A stretch of 64,000 nucleotides of DNA from Rhodococcus sp. SMB37 (GTDB taxonomy: Bacteria > Actinomycetota > Actinomycetes > Mycobacteriales > Mycobacteriaceae), in the NCBI RefSeq assembly GCF_004345605.1, contig NZ_SLVY01000001.1, positions 620,001-684,000 on the forward strand. Direction: 5' to 3'. Within the stretch, counting starts at the first letter, position 1. Each line of letters starts with the position of its first letter. The notes under the pieces were generated by a model that was not told the origin of the DNA, made no database searches, and saw only the letters and a program-made list of their open reading frames with translations. This document shows positions 30,601-36,748 of the stretch, one piece after another. The translations under genes and the position numbers were made by a program.

Positions 30601-30929
30601 TCGACGAGTTCCTGCTCGAGGATCCACGCGATGGGATCGAACCCGGCCGGGCGCACAACCATGAGATCGCCGGCGACAGGAGCGAGGTGTGCGGCCGCAG
30701 CGTTGACCAGTTCGGTCAGGACCGGCTCGAGGCCGTTGTCGCGGCTGAGTTCTTCGAGAGAACTGAGCCAGGGCGCACCCTGACCGCCGAAGGCGAGCGC
30801 GTAGGGCTCACCCGCGAGAAGCTTGTCGACCAGTGCACCGTTCGGGGCGGTTGCCGCCCGCCGGCCGGTGCTTCGTGATGCCTTCGAGTTCCGTCCGTTG
30901 TCGCCTGGTGTGGTCTCGTCGATCGTCAC
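21645..30929 (-). CDS. fas: Type I fatty acid synthase, multifunctional single chain
   Basis: This 3094-residue megasynthase (M. tuberculosis Fas is ~3070) is the largest gene in the window. GTG 30929 has AGGAG ~12 bp upstream; an in-frame extension to 31118 lacks protein character. Domain order fits the actinobacterial FAS-I. Acetyl transferase: GHSQG, S165. FMN enoyl reductase: LLAGMTPTT at ~440, GGRAGGHHSW at ~585. Hot-dog dehydratase: DHNPIHTSD at ~1256. Malonyl/palmitoyl transferase: GHSVG, S1465. ACP: DGVSSRRNQLLVDLG, likely phosphopantetheine Ser ~1835. Ketoreductase: VTGASKGGIG at ~2140. Ketosynthase: C2735 in VAACATAAV, with HDTSTAANDP and SLTGHAKGGA. An Ala/Pro linker near 1770-1800 precedes the ACP. 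It makes C16-C26 acyl-CoAs for membrane lipids and mycolate alpha-chains. acpS follows in the operon. Confidence 0.97.
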   Translation of the reverse strand: MTIDETTPGDNGRNSKASRSTGRRAATAPNGALVDKLLAGEPYALAFGGQGAPWLSSLEELSRDNGLEPVLTELVNAAAAHLAPVAGDLMVVRPAGFDPIAWILEQELVDDEDDAPAAGPSEATLTSAAVSKPGVFLTQIAALRALANQGLDAATHAPSAVIGHSQGVLAVEAVAAGGRKDAEILAIAQLIGAAASLVGRRRGLIAGAGKFPMLAVSGVDAERLSAIVAEVFEGQDPERSAVVAIRNGRRRVVLSGPPAALERVQQHCEQISATETRERDSKKRGGAVFAPTFEPVPAEVGFHHPAFAAAVEQVADWASRCDLDADLARKLAESILVTPVDWVEQVDGAVASGASWILDLGPGELLTRLTQSGLRGQGVGIIAAATRGGQRNLLTPGAEPEVPRAWSEFAPKPVALPDGRVGVETSFTRLTGRSPMLLAGMTPTTVDPKIVAAAANAGHWAELAGGGQVTEQIFADHVAELTDLLEPGRAAQFNSMFLDPYLWKLHVGGKRLVPKARAAGAPFDGVVVTAGIPELEEAVQIISDLRDAGIEHVAFKPGTVAQIRSVIRIANEVPSYPIIVHIEGGRAGGHHSWEDLDDLLLDTYAELRTRSNLVLCVGGGIGTPERAADYLTGRWSTEYGFPAMPLDGILVGTAAMATFEATTAPEVKQLLVDTPGTPDWVGAGTASGGMASGRSQLGADIHEIDNAASRTGRLLDEVAGDADAVAARRDEIIAALDITAKPYFGDVAEMTYLQWLSRYLELAIGSDCATEFDCGSDLGDAVAEAHVSPWLDVSWRERFREMLQRAEARLHPVDRGPIPTLFDDDAVLERPYAAIKSLTGQYSDAGDVVLHPADVPFFVSLCKTPGKPVNFVPVVDQDVRRWWRSDSLWQAHDPRYTADQVCVIPGTVAVAGITRVDEPVGELLDRFEKATVDELVESGVEPTPVVARRHRDVATGLLDAVLSSPDVAWAGRQTRNPIDRLGDLDEWAVESETAAAHAPTGATLTVLDDEHVGLRVPLGNDRAVEIRITVPASVSTGGAPVITEADADAAMSALLGVAAGQELPTVKKGAARITLGWLPEKIADHAGVTGAGLPENLSPSTNGVPDVLVGACWPAVFAALGAARTDENLSVIEGMLDLVHLDHAIDVKNGLSTDPSILGVKAQVENVVDTDLGRVVEVHVTISADNGDGSGDNTVATLIERFAIRGRTGTAELADPVRAGGSLSDDVIETPRRRRRDAVIVAPTDMSAFARVSGDHNPIHTSDNAALLAGLGSPIVHGMWLSAAAQQVATAIESDAKLPVRRMTAWTTRFLGMVRPGAKIDVRVDRIATDRGAEIVEVGCRVNGDLVMVATGRIAAPKTIYAFPGQGIQRPGMGLDARARSKAAREIWERADKHTREALGFSILAVVRDNPTVLKARGVTHKHPDGVLHLTQFTQVAMATLGVAQIAELREAGAFVEGSLLAGHSVGEYNALAAVAGVLPLEAVLEVVFQRGSAMHALVPRDEQGRSNYRMAAIRPSQFGVADEDLQDFIARVGEDAGEFLEIVNLNLRGSQYAIAGTVAGLEALETVIERKVAEFGGKRAFILVPGIDVPFHSTVLRGGVDDFRERLLNLLPEEIDPNILIGRYIPNLVPKPFNLGRDFIQEIADLVPSQPLAEVLADFDAWAAKPVALTRVVLAELLAWQFASPVRWIETQDLLFADEAVGGLGVERFVEVGLGAAPTVANLASQTLKLPGRFGQPVEVLNIEREASVVYSTDVDPAPVEDDEPEAPSADAAAPAAAAAPAAAPAAPTGGPTPDDIAFKAADATQVLIALWTKLRPDQIGPVDTIEALCDGVSSRRNQLLVDLGSELSLGAIDGAADADMGALAGTVDRLARTYRPFGPVLSDSINDHLRKVFGPSGKRPGYVADRVTKVWGLGEGWTQHVTAEVALGSRDGSSIRGGDLGGLSHGALGDTAAVDALIDAAVQSVGSRRGITVSMPSAGGGGGATVDAAALGEFTEQITGRDGVLASAARLVLEQLGLNEQVSGLADKADDELVDLVSAELGSDWPRLVAPSFDARKAVLIDDRWATAREDLARVWLGEDLKVERFEGAGRTVAAHAAFWKAKAADAGRTVLAETYSRIAAAAANTGDAEYAGEVAVVTGASKGGIGAAVAGKLLAGGATVVVTTSRLDSKRLGFYKDMYASHARAGAALWVVPANMASYSDVDALIEWLGTETVENAGGAKKLIKDALTPTLLFPFAAPRVAGSLADAGARAEMEMRVLLWSVERLIAGLSGIGADNDVDTHLHVVLPGSPNRGMFGGDGAYGESKAALDAIVTRWSAERIWAERVTLAHALIGWVRGTGLMGGNDPLVEAAEAAGVRTWSTQEMATELLQLVSVEAKRLATDKPLVADLTGGLADAGLDLPALAKQAQDAAEDADEQDEDDSATIAALPAAPRLDATPTPEWSQVTADPADLVVIVGAGELGPYGSSRTRFEMEVDEELSAAGVLELAWVTGLIEWENEPKPGFYDAETGEFVPESEIADRYNDAVVERCGIRRYADDGAMVDNTAPLMTSVFLDKDLSFVVGSEAEARAFVDSDPENTVAAVDAESGDWTVTRKAGTEIRVPRKAKLTRTVGGQIPTGFDVTRWGIPADMADAVDRVGLWNIVSTVDAFLTGGFTPSELLRWVHPSMVANTQGTGMGGMSSMRSLYIDTLLGENRANDILQEALPNVIAAHVVQSYVGGYGAMVHPVAACATAAVSVEEGVDKIKLGKAELVVAGGFDDLGIEGIVGFGDMSATAKSDEMTAKGIDDRRFSRANDRRRGGFVESAGGGTILLARGDLALEMGLPVLGVVAYAGSFADGVHTSIPAPGIGALGAGRGGRESALAKELRKLGVTADDIAVVSKHDTSTAANDPNESELHERLAGSLGRSEGNPLFVVSQKSLTGHAKGGAAAFQLVGLCQVLSQGVVPPNRSLDCVDEKMAEYEHLVWARTPIRFGEQYSLKAGLLTSLGFGHVSGLIAVVHPQAFVESLPADRREAYLAQAAERTVAGKRRLASAMTGGAALYERPADRRFGGDAVPAAAARQLEADVLLSDEARLGDGDVYSSGLPGCK

Positions 30930-31052
30930 GCGTGTGGTTCCTCTCCTGAACACCCCTGCGTGGAGGCATTTCGTGTTGCAGCGCTGCCCGCGCCGGTGTG
31001 TTGCATGGACTGGTGTTCTGCTCTTACGGGCACGCCAAGGTTCGCACAAAAT

Positions 31053-31070
31053 CATGAGGACTTCCTCATG
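31053..31070. promoter_or_regulatory. Perfect palindrome upstream of fas, candidate operator
   Basis: CATGAGGA (31053-31060) and TCCTCATG (31063-31070) are exact reverse complements around CT. The site lies 124 bp upstream of the fas start. In mycobacteria fas is controlled by the TetR-type activator FasR at an inverted repeat in its promoter. Equivalence is inferred from position only. Confidence 0.5.
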
Positions 31071-31076
31071 TTTCGT

Positions 31077-31098
31077 TTCGTGCAGATTGCCGCACGAA
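31077..31098. promoter_or_regulatory. Second inverted repeat upstream of fas
   Basis: TTCGTGC (31077-31083) and GCACGAA (31092-31098) are 7-bp arms around an 8-nt spacer, 6 bp from the first palindrome. It may be another regulator site or part of the same operator region. Confidence 0.35.
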
Positions 31099-31338
31099 CC
31101 CCCTACCAGTGATTTCACTCACACCCGCCAATGAAGTGACCGACGAGTAACCCGAATTGACGCAGGCCGCACCGATGCGTGGACGTCCACGAACCCGAGG
31201 AACCCTCACGTTTTATTGTTATCAAAACGTTACCTCTTGACGGCACGCCGTGGTCATGCGTTGCCGCGGTCGGAAACATGTCGGACCTTCCCGCTAAATT
31301 TCTTCAAGTTCGAACATTCATTCGACACTGGGGGCAAT

Positions 31339-31839
31339 ATGAGCAGGGCGGTCAAGTACACGAAGGAGATGCTGGAGGAGGCCGTGCGAGCGTCCTCGAG
31401 CCTGTCAGACGCACTCCGCTGGATGGGGGCAAGGACGGATGGTGGCACACATACGCACATCAGTAGACGCATCAAGAAGCTTGGAATCGATACGTCGCAT
31501 TTCACAGGTAGGGACTCCCAAAAAGGCAAGCCTCCACGAAACCGCCTCGATTGGACCGAGATACTTGTACTCAAGTCGGCTGGATCAAACCGCCAGGCGC
31601 CGAAGCGCTTGCGCCGAGCACTGCTCGAGTCCGGGCGGCAACACAAGTGTGAAGGATGCGGGATGGACCCGGTTTGGCGTGGGGATCGCTTGATCTTCCA
31701 CGTCGACCACATCGATGGAAATCCACACGACTCCCGCCCCGAGAACGTCCGTTTCCTGTGCCCGAACTGCCACAGCCAGACGCCCACATGGGCGGGACGG
31801 AACCGCTTCCGCGTCAACTCGGATCTGTCGGAGTCTTGA
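31339..31839 (+). CDS. HNH endonuclease
   Basis: This is a 166-residue protein. The C-terminal half holds a Zn-stabilised HNH fold: C104/C107 (CEGCG) and C141/C144 (CPNCH) would bind zinc, and HVDHIDGNPHDSRPENVRF (121-139) carries the beta-beta-alpha-metal residues H124 and N128. The N-terminal part has a helical DNA-binding look (SLSDALRWMG, HISRRIKKLGIDTSHFTG). Such stand-alone HNH proteins are common in actinobacteria and phages, and their role (homing, restriction or repair) is not settled. ATG 31339 is preferred over an upstream in-frame ATG because GGGGG precedes it and the preceding 41 codons lack homology-like character. It ends 17 bp before tRNA-Leu. Confidence 0.8.
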   Translation: MSRAVKYTKEMLEEAVRASSSLSDALRWMGARTDGGTHTHISRRIKKLGIDTSHFTGRDSQKGKPPRNRLDWTEILVLKSAGSNRQAPKRLRRALLESGRQHKCEGCGMDPVWRGDRLIFHVDHIDGNPHDSRPENVRFLCPNCHSQTPTWAGRNRFRVNSDLSES

Positions 31840-31856
31840 CGTATTGTGTCCGTGAC

Positions 31857-31944
31857 GCGCGAGTGGCGTAATCAGGCAGCCGCGCCAGGTTTAGGTCCTG
31901 GTGCCCTTACGGGCGTGGGGGTTCGAGTCCCCCCTCGCGCACCA
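31857..31944 (+). tRNA. tRNA-Leu (TAG)
   Basis: The acceptor GCGCGAG (31857-31863) pairs with CTCGCGC (31934-31940). The anticodon stem CCAGG/CCTGG encloses TTTAGGT (anticodon TAG). A long variable arm (TGCCCTTACGGGCG) is typical of Leu tRNA. The T-arm is GGGGGTTCGAGTCCCCC, discriminator A31941, and CCA is encoded (31942-31944). Confidence 0.95.
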
Positions 31945-31971
31945 CGGGTACTTCACGTACCAGCTCGAGTT

Positions 31972-32011
31972 GCCGAACCCCCGTCCCGAGTTTTCGGGGC
32001 GGGGGTTCGGC
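31972..32011 (+). terminator. Terminator after tRNA-Leu
   Basis: An 18-bp stem (31972-31989 with 31994-32011, one G-U-type pair) with a short T-rich loop lies 27 bp after tRNA-Leu and is followed by TGTTCC. It ends the HNH-tRNA-Leu transcript. Confidence 0.85.
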
Positions 32012-32192
32012 TGTTCCAGACCCACCCTGGAGGCCGGATCGGAGAAGTCCGTGGGCAGGCTCGTCGCGGAGTCGTTCGCCCATTCCCATGCTGGCACCTG
32101 AGTCTCGACGATTCGAGTCCGTACTGCCTCACAAATCACCTGTATGCTGGCTCTCTTCGTCCCACGGGACGGAATACCCGGGAGCTACACCG

Positions 32193-33628
32193 ATGACCGA
32201 ACACACCGCGCAGCTACGTCCACACCGGCAGTTGCGGCTGCTGGCAGGACAGGACGCCATCCTCGACGGACAGATCCCCGCCCAACGGTCGGGCAGGTCG
32301 GGGTGTTCTTGCTGGTGTTCGCAGAAGTACCCGCCGACCCACAGGATCTGACGCTATCGACGATCGAAGCCAACGCCGAACCGCTCGCACCCCCAGCCCT
32401 CGAACCCGCTGCCGATGCGCCCCGGGCGATGTCGCAGTCGTGGGTCTGGCGGATCCTGCTGCGCGGAGACGGCTGGTCGGCGACCTGGTACAGCCCCCGC
32501 CCCGCTATCGGCCGTGTTCAGCTCACCGGCCGGCTCATCGGCGACTTCGCCTACGCCACCACCGGCTCGGTACGCGGACAAGTCCTCACGGCCAGGGTTC
32601 TCGATGGGGCAGGGAGCGCAGGCAGGCACGAACCCGGAATACTGGCCGCACTCGACCTCGACGACGTGCCACCACTCCCGATACGTCCCTCGTTCACCCC
32701 ACGGGCGATCTCCGCCGCCGGGCGGGCGCTGTGGGCAGCCGACGAACAACTACCACTGATCGTGCGGGTCAATCTCGACAACCCCGCGGATGTATGCGAG
32801 ATTGTGCTCCCCACACCGATCGCCCCAGAACCGGGACGTACCCCCTGGCAGCTGCATGCTGACCCAAATGGATGCTGGATCGCCGGATGGTACGGAACCT
32901 TCCGGGCCGCTGACACCGGAGCGGTGCAGCGGCTCGACGACTGCTGGGTGGACGCGTCCGCAGCGTACAACGGAACACTGTTGACCTGCACCAGCGACAA
33001 GACCGCGACACGGATCAGCCTGCGGTATCCCGACGATCGTGAGCCCCACCACGACGACACCACACTTCCTGCCGGACCCATCAGCGCGGTCATTGCGCAC
33101 GACGACGGATTCCGCATCCTCATGCGCCGCCGGGACATGATGCCGACCACCACATTCGTCGTCGACGTCACCGTCGACGGGCACGTCACCGTCGGGCCGC
33201 CCCTCGACGACATCGACGACTACGCCATCCTCACCACCGAGCCACCCGCCATCATCGACTTGCGCGGCACCATCCGCACACTGCGGTCCGACCTGCAGAC
33301 TGATTCCCCGGCACGCTGGCCTCTTCCCGGCCTGTCCGGCGGCACCGTCGGCAACCGGATATGGATCGAGCACCACGACCGTGACCGAGACCTTCACGAC
33401 AACCGCGAGTACTGGCTTCTCAGCCTCACCGACTTCACGGGGCAGGTCATCGCCCGTGCCGAAATCCAGAACCGCGAACCCGGAGTCACGATCGACAGCA
33501 GTGGCACCGCGTGGATCACCGACGGGCACATCACCGCCGTGCACACCCCCAACGGCACTCTCCCGCCACCCTTACCTCTCGCCGACCTCCTCGACCACAA
33601 CCGGTCTTATCCACCACACACCAAGTAG
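32193..33628 (+). pseudogene. Hypothetical protein of unknown function, frameshifted near its N-terminus
   Basis: The likely true start is ATG 32193 (GGGAG 8 bp upstream). It encodes MTEHTAQLRPHRQLRLLAGQ and ~12 further residues in a protein-like frame that then degenerates. From ~32287 a different frame is clearly coding (VGQVGVFLLVFAEVPADPQD onward) for ~445 residues to TAG 33628. Loss of a single G in the CGG(G)TCGG run at ~32287 would explain this. The protein is soluble, rich in Asp, Pro and Trp, with repeated beta-strand-like units (ISAAGRALWAADEQLPLIVR, WIAGWYGTFRAADTGAVQRL, GTAWITDGHITAVHTPNG) suggesting a beta-propeller-like sensor. No family is recognised. It could be expressed from an internal GTG near 32300 if the shift is real. 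Confidence 0.6.
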
Positions 33629-33651
33629 ATCTCGACACCAAGTAGATCTCG
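33618..33651 (+). repeat. 17-bp tandem duplication across a stop codon
   Basis: ACACCAAGTAGATCTCG occurs twice in direct succession (33618-33634 and 33635-33651). The first copy contains the TAG stop of the preceding hypothetical gene. It looks like a recent replication-slippage duplication. Confidence 0.9.
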
Positions 33652-33800
33652 GCGGCCACTGCACCCGAACAGCAGCCGCGCCGTGTGCGCCAGGATCTGG
33701 GCCGCTCGCGATCCCGTCAAATCACTCGCCGCGGCCGGGCTCATCGAGATCTCGGCCCGATTCATCGTCCTTCGCGGATCCTGACGGGACTGTCCGTACG

Positions 33801-34301
33801 ATGTGGTGGATGCGCGATCGCTCGAAGAGTCGAAGCTCGCAGGTCCGCAACACGTGGCTGTGGCTGGGGTGCGGGGTGGTAGTGGTTGCTCTCCTCATCA
33901 CAGGTATGTTCAGCGTTCCCCGGGGTCTTCATAATGACCCGTGCGACTCTGCTCTCCCGTTCGCGTCCGAGCTAGGACTACATCTTTCCGGTGACGATGA
34001 TGTTGTTTCCTGCGAATGGCACTCGAGCTTCCCGGACTCCTCCGGAACTGTCGTGGTGCGTACCGCATCACACGCCACGCGAGAGGCATTGCTGGAACGA
34101 TCCGGTGTCAGCGAGGAGATTGACCGATGGAGGGTAAGTCTGGACGACGGCCCGTTTCGCGAAGAGATGCGTAGACCGAACCTCGAACGCAGCGAGCAGG
34201 TGTACACGGCTACCGCACCTGATGGTCACCAGCTGAGAATCAGCTACGACGAGGGGGTGGAGTCTGGACTTCTGCTCACAGTGCGGGCCGTCCAGGTGTG
34301 A
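33801..34301 (+). CDS. Small single-pass membrane protein of unknown function
   Basis: This is a 166-residue protein (a second ATG at 33810 would give 163). The basic N-terminus (MRDRSKSRSSQVRN) is followed by one transmembrane helix (TWLWLGCGVVVVALLITGMF, ~18-38). A ~125-residue external domain follows, with two cysteines (NDPCDSALPF, VVSCEWHSSF) that could form a disulfide. Topology and size resemble actinobacterial DUF3558-like envelope proteins, but no signature supports that. It lies in the accessory segment between tRNA-Leu and the conserved LprD/DUF3817 block, and both neighbours are on the same strand. Confidence 0.6.
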   Translation: MWWMRDRSKSRSSQVRNTWLWLGCGVVVVALLITGMFSVPRGLHNDPCDSALPFASELGLHLSGDDDVVSCEWHSSFPDSSGTVVVRTASHATREALLERSGVSEEIDRWRVSLDDGPFREEMRRPNLERSEQVYTATAPDGHQLRISYDEGVESGLLLTVRAVQV

Positions 34302-34509
34302 CTACTCGTCCAACCTTCGACACGTTCTGTTACCGGTTAGCAAGTGCAACAGCATATTCGGAACCTTGCCGGAGGGCCACGCGAGCTGTTCTCACCCGGA
34401 TTTCATCCTCCAGAGGTGAAGCGGATACGGCCGATGCCGTGGAACCTCGTGAGTATCGGTGCGGGGCCGACTCCGGCTCTCCGGCCGGCGCGCGAAGGTA
34501 GGCACCCAC

Positions 34510-35871
34510 ATGGCAGAGCCCGACCACTCGCCCGACGATGCTCCGCTGAGCTCCGACGAGCGCGAGGAACTCGAACGGCTGCGCAAGGAAGTCGCGGAGT
34601 TGCGCGGCGAAACTCCTGCCGTACAGACCGATACGGAGCCTCCCACGCGCGGACACGCACTCCGCTGGACCGCGGTGGTCATCCTGCTGGTGCTCGTGGG
34701 TCTGCTCGCCATCAGCTCGGTGGCCGCCCGTTTCGCGCGCAGCCAGATCCTCGACACTGATCGCTACGTGACCATGGTGACACCGCTGGCCTCCGATCCG
34801 GTGATCCAAGGCGCGGTCACCGACCGGGTGACGGACGAGATCTTCGCCCAGGTCGACGTCGAGGGACTCACCACGGATGCATTGACGGCGCTGACCGAAG
34901 ACAGACCGCGGCTGGAACCGGTCGTGGGTTTGGCACCGGTCATCGCCGGCCAGGCAGAGAACTTCGTGCACGACACCGTCGGCAGCCTGGTTGCATCGGA
35001 CCAATTCGAAACCCTGTGGATCCAAGCCAACCGCACTGCGCACGACAGGCTCGCGGCGGTGTTGACCGGTGACACACGCGTGGAGGCCATTGCGATCGAC
35101 GACAGCGGGACGGTGAGCCTGAATCTCGCTCCGATCATCGAGCGAGTCAAGGCGCTCCTGGTCGAACGCGGTTTTTCGTTCGCCGACCAGATCCCGGAGA
35201 TCGACAAGCAGTTCGTGTTGTTCGAATCTCCCGAACTCGTGAAAGCCCAGCGCGCCGTCAACGCTCTCGACAATGCCTCCGGCGTCCTTCCATGGCTGAC
35301 GCTGCTCGTCGCTGCCGCCGCGGTCTGGGCCGCCCCACGGGGTTCGCGCCTTCGCGCACTGTCCGCAGTGGGCGCGACCTTCGTCGTCGCCATGCTCGCC
35401 CTCGCATCGGCGATCCTCATCGGCCGGTCGCTGTATCTGGACAACCTGCCGACCGAGGTGCGTTCGCCGGCCGCTGCGGCGGTGCTGTTCGACGCCGCCG
35501 CGACGCCCTTGCGGACGATGCTGCGCGCGGTGCTGGTCACGGGACTGGTGGTCGCGGTCGGCGCCTATCTGATCGGTGGCTCGCCCTCGGCGATGGCGGT
35601 GCGTCGCGGGTTCGGTTACGGGATGAACAAGCTGAGGAACCCGGACAGCACCCGCACGCCCAGCACCGTCGAGGTGTGGCTGGCGCACGCCCGTGTTCCG
35701 GTCCGCGCGGCGATCGTCGCCGTGGCCGTGCTGGTGATCGTGTTCTGGAACTACCCGACGGGCGCGGTTGTCGGATGGACCGTGGCGATCGCCCTGCTCG
35801 CGCTGCTCCTGGTCGAGGTCGTGGTCCGACCCATCGTCGCGAAGGAACAAGAGGCGGTCGATACGGCGTGA
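34510..35871 (+). CDS. Multi-pass membrane protein with large extracytoplasmic domain
   Basis: This 453-residue protein starts at ATG 34510 (AAGGTAGG upstream). A short coiled coil (SSDEREELERLRKEVAELRG, ~14-33) precedes TM1 (~50-72). A ~190-residue domain outside the membrane follows (SQILDTDRYVTMVTPLASDP onward). Four or five helices come at the end (VLPWLTLLVAAAAVWA, GATFVVAMLALASAILIG, AVLVTGLVVAVGAYLIGG, AAIVAVAVLVIVFWNYPTGA, GWTVAIALLALLLVEVVV). The architecture recurs in hypothetical actinobacterial membrane proteins; the function is unknown. It lies 65 bp upstream of the LprD-like gene in the same direction. Confidence 0.75.
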   Translation: MAEPDHSPDDAPLSSDEREELERLRKEVAELRGETPAVQTDTEPPTRGHALRWTAVVILLVLVGLLAISSVAARFARSQILDTDRYVTMVTPLASDPVIQGAVTDRVTDEIFAQVDVEGLTTDALTALTEDRPRLEPVVGLAPVIAGQAENFVHDTVGSLVASDQFETLWIQANRTAHDRLAAVLTGDTRVEAIAIDDSGTVSLNLAPIIERVKALLVERGFSFADQIPEIDKQFVLFESPELVKAQRAVNALDNASGVLPWLTLLVAAAAVWAAPRGSRLRALSAVGATFVVAMLALASAILIGRSLYLDNLPTEVRSPAAAAVLFDAAATPLRTMLRAVLVTGLVVAVGAYLIGGSPSAMAVRRGFGYGMNKLRNPDSTRTPSTVEVWLAHARVPVRAAIVAVAVLVIVFWNYPTGAVVGWTVAIALLALLLVEVVVRPIVAKEQEAVDTA

Positions 35872-35935
35872 CCTCCCCCACCGCCCCGGATCCCGTCTTG
35901 GCAGGTCGGTGCGGTGCTCAGGTACCGTCGAGGTC

Positions 35936-36352
35936 GTGTCCGAATACCGTCCCCCGCGCCGCGTGGCTCTGATCGTGTTGGTGATCGTCGCCGCGGGCGG
36001 ATGCCTGGCTCTCGGCTATTGGCAATGGACTCGCTTCGAAGCGGTCGGCGGTAACGGACAGAATCTCGGCTACGCGTTCCAGTGGCCGGCCTTCGCGTTC
36101 TTCTGCATCTACGCGTACCGGCGATTCGTCAAGCTCGAGGCCGAGGAGTCTCAGGCCGACGACCCGGGCGGCGCCCCGGCATCGAAGCCCGAGGAACCCA
36201 CAGAGATCCCGGCGGATCTTCTGCCGAGCCGCCCGAAGGTCGCGATCGGCGAGTCCGACGACACCGCGAACGACCTCGAGGCGAAGCAGGTCCAGGAGTA
36301 CAACGAGTACCTCGCGCAGCTCTCGCGCGGGTCCGATAGGAGCGGTCAGTGA
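35936..36352 (+). CDS. LprD-like small membrane protein
   Basis: This 138-residue protein resembles remembered M. tuberculosis LprD (Rv1343c) in its first 70 residues: RRVALIVLVIVAAGGCLALG, YWQWTRFEA, NLGYAFQWPAFAFFCIYAYR. Two hydrophobic helices (~9-27 and ~43-62) precede a soluble acidic tail with PTEIPADLLPSRPK and EYNEYLAQL. The VAAGGC sequence is a weak lipobox, so a membrane helix is more likely than lipidation. GTG 35936. The stop overlaps the GTG of the DUF3817 gene (GTGA), implying coupling. Function unknown. Confidence 0.8.
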   Translation: MSEYRPPRRVALIVLVIVAAGGCLALGYWQWTRFEAVGGNGQNLGYAFQWPAFAFFCIYAYRRFVKLEAEESQADDPGGAPASKPEEPTEIPADLLPSRPKVAIGESDDTANDLEAKQVQEYNEYLAQLSRGSDRSGQ

Positions 36353-36726
36353 GCACCACCCCCGAGGCGTCCGATCAGGCAGCCGCGACCCCCCGCAACG
36401 TCAGCGACGCAGATCGCAAGAAAATCGGCTCCGCGTTGCTGCGGTACCGCGTCCTCGCGTACGCCACCGGTATCTGGCTGCTCGTCCTCACCGGCGAGAT
36501 GATCGCGAAGTACATCATCGGCATCGAGAACGTGCCGTCGTGGATCGCGATCGTGCACGGCTGGGTGTACGCGGTCTACCTGGTGCTCACCTTCGACCTG
36601 TCGATCAAGGTGCGCTGGCCCGTCTCGCGCACCATCGGAACCCTGCTGGCGGGCACCGTTCCATTCCTGTCGTTCTATGTCGAGCACCAGCGCACCAAGC
36701 AGGTCAAGGCCGACTTCGGGGTCTGA
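36349..36726 (+). CDS. DUF3817 integral membrane protein
   Basis: This 125-residue protein has three hydrophobic helices and the DUF3817 pattern (LLRYRVLAYATGIWLLVLTG, then IAIVHGWVYAVYLVLTFDLS, then GTVPFLSFYVEHQ). Rv1342c is the remembered counterpart next to LprD. GTG 36349 overlaps the upstream stop by 4 bp. A second DUF3817 gene is present at 62997-63356. The function is not known; a conserved His in VHGW may be functional. Confidence 0.9.
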   Translation: MSTTPEASDQAAATPRNVSDADRKKIGSALLRYRVLAYATGIWLLVLTGEMIAKYIIGIENVPSWIAIVHGWVYAVYLVLTFDLSIKVRWPVSRTIGTLLAGTVPFLSFYVEHQRTKQVKADFGV

Positions 36727-36748
36727 TCTCCTGTAGCAGCCGCGCGGC

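Larger units (their letters stand above)
30930..31338. promoter_or_regulatory. Divergent control region of fas and the HNH gene
   Basis: This 409-bp gene-free stretch lies between the divergent fas and HNH genes, so it must carry the fas promoter. It contains the 18-bp palindrome at 31053-31070 and a second inverted repeat at 31077-31098. Around 31200-31320 the AT content rises (TTTTATTGTTATCAAAACGTT at 31210-31230), a plausible promoter for the HNH gene. No credible ORF fills it. Confidence 0.6.

Noticed and set aside
25089-30878. A very long open frame (~1929 codons) on the plus strand opposite fas
   Set aside because: It is the antisense shadow of the high-GC fas gene. The composition is Arg/His/Asp-rich without domains, and fas itself has complete catalytic motifs.
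32105-32130. A possible tRNA-Leu 3'-end repeat (att-like), GATTCGAGTCCG
   Set aside because: Only the generic T-loop consensus matches; the acceptor stem and flanks do not, so there is no evidence for an integrated island boundary here.
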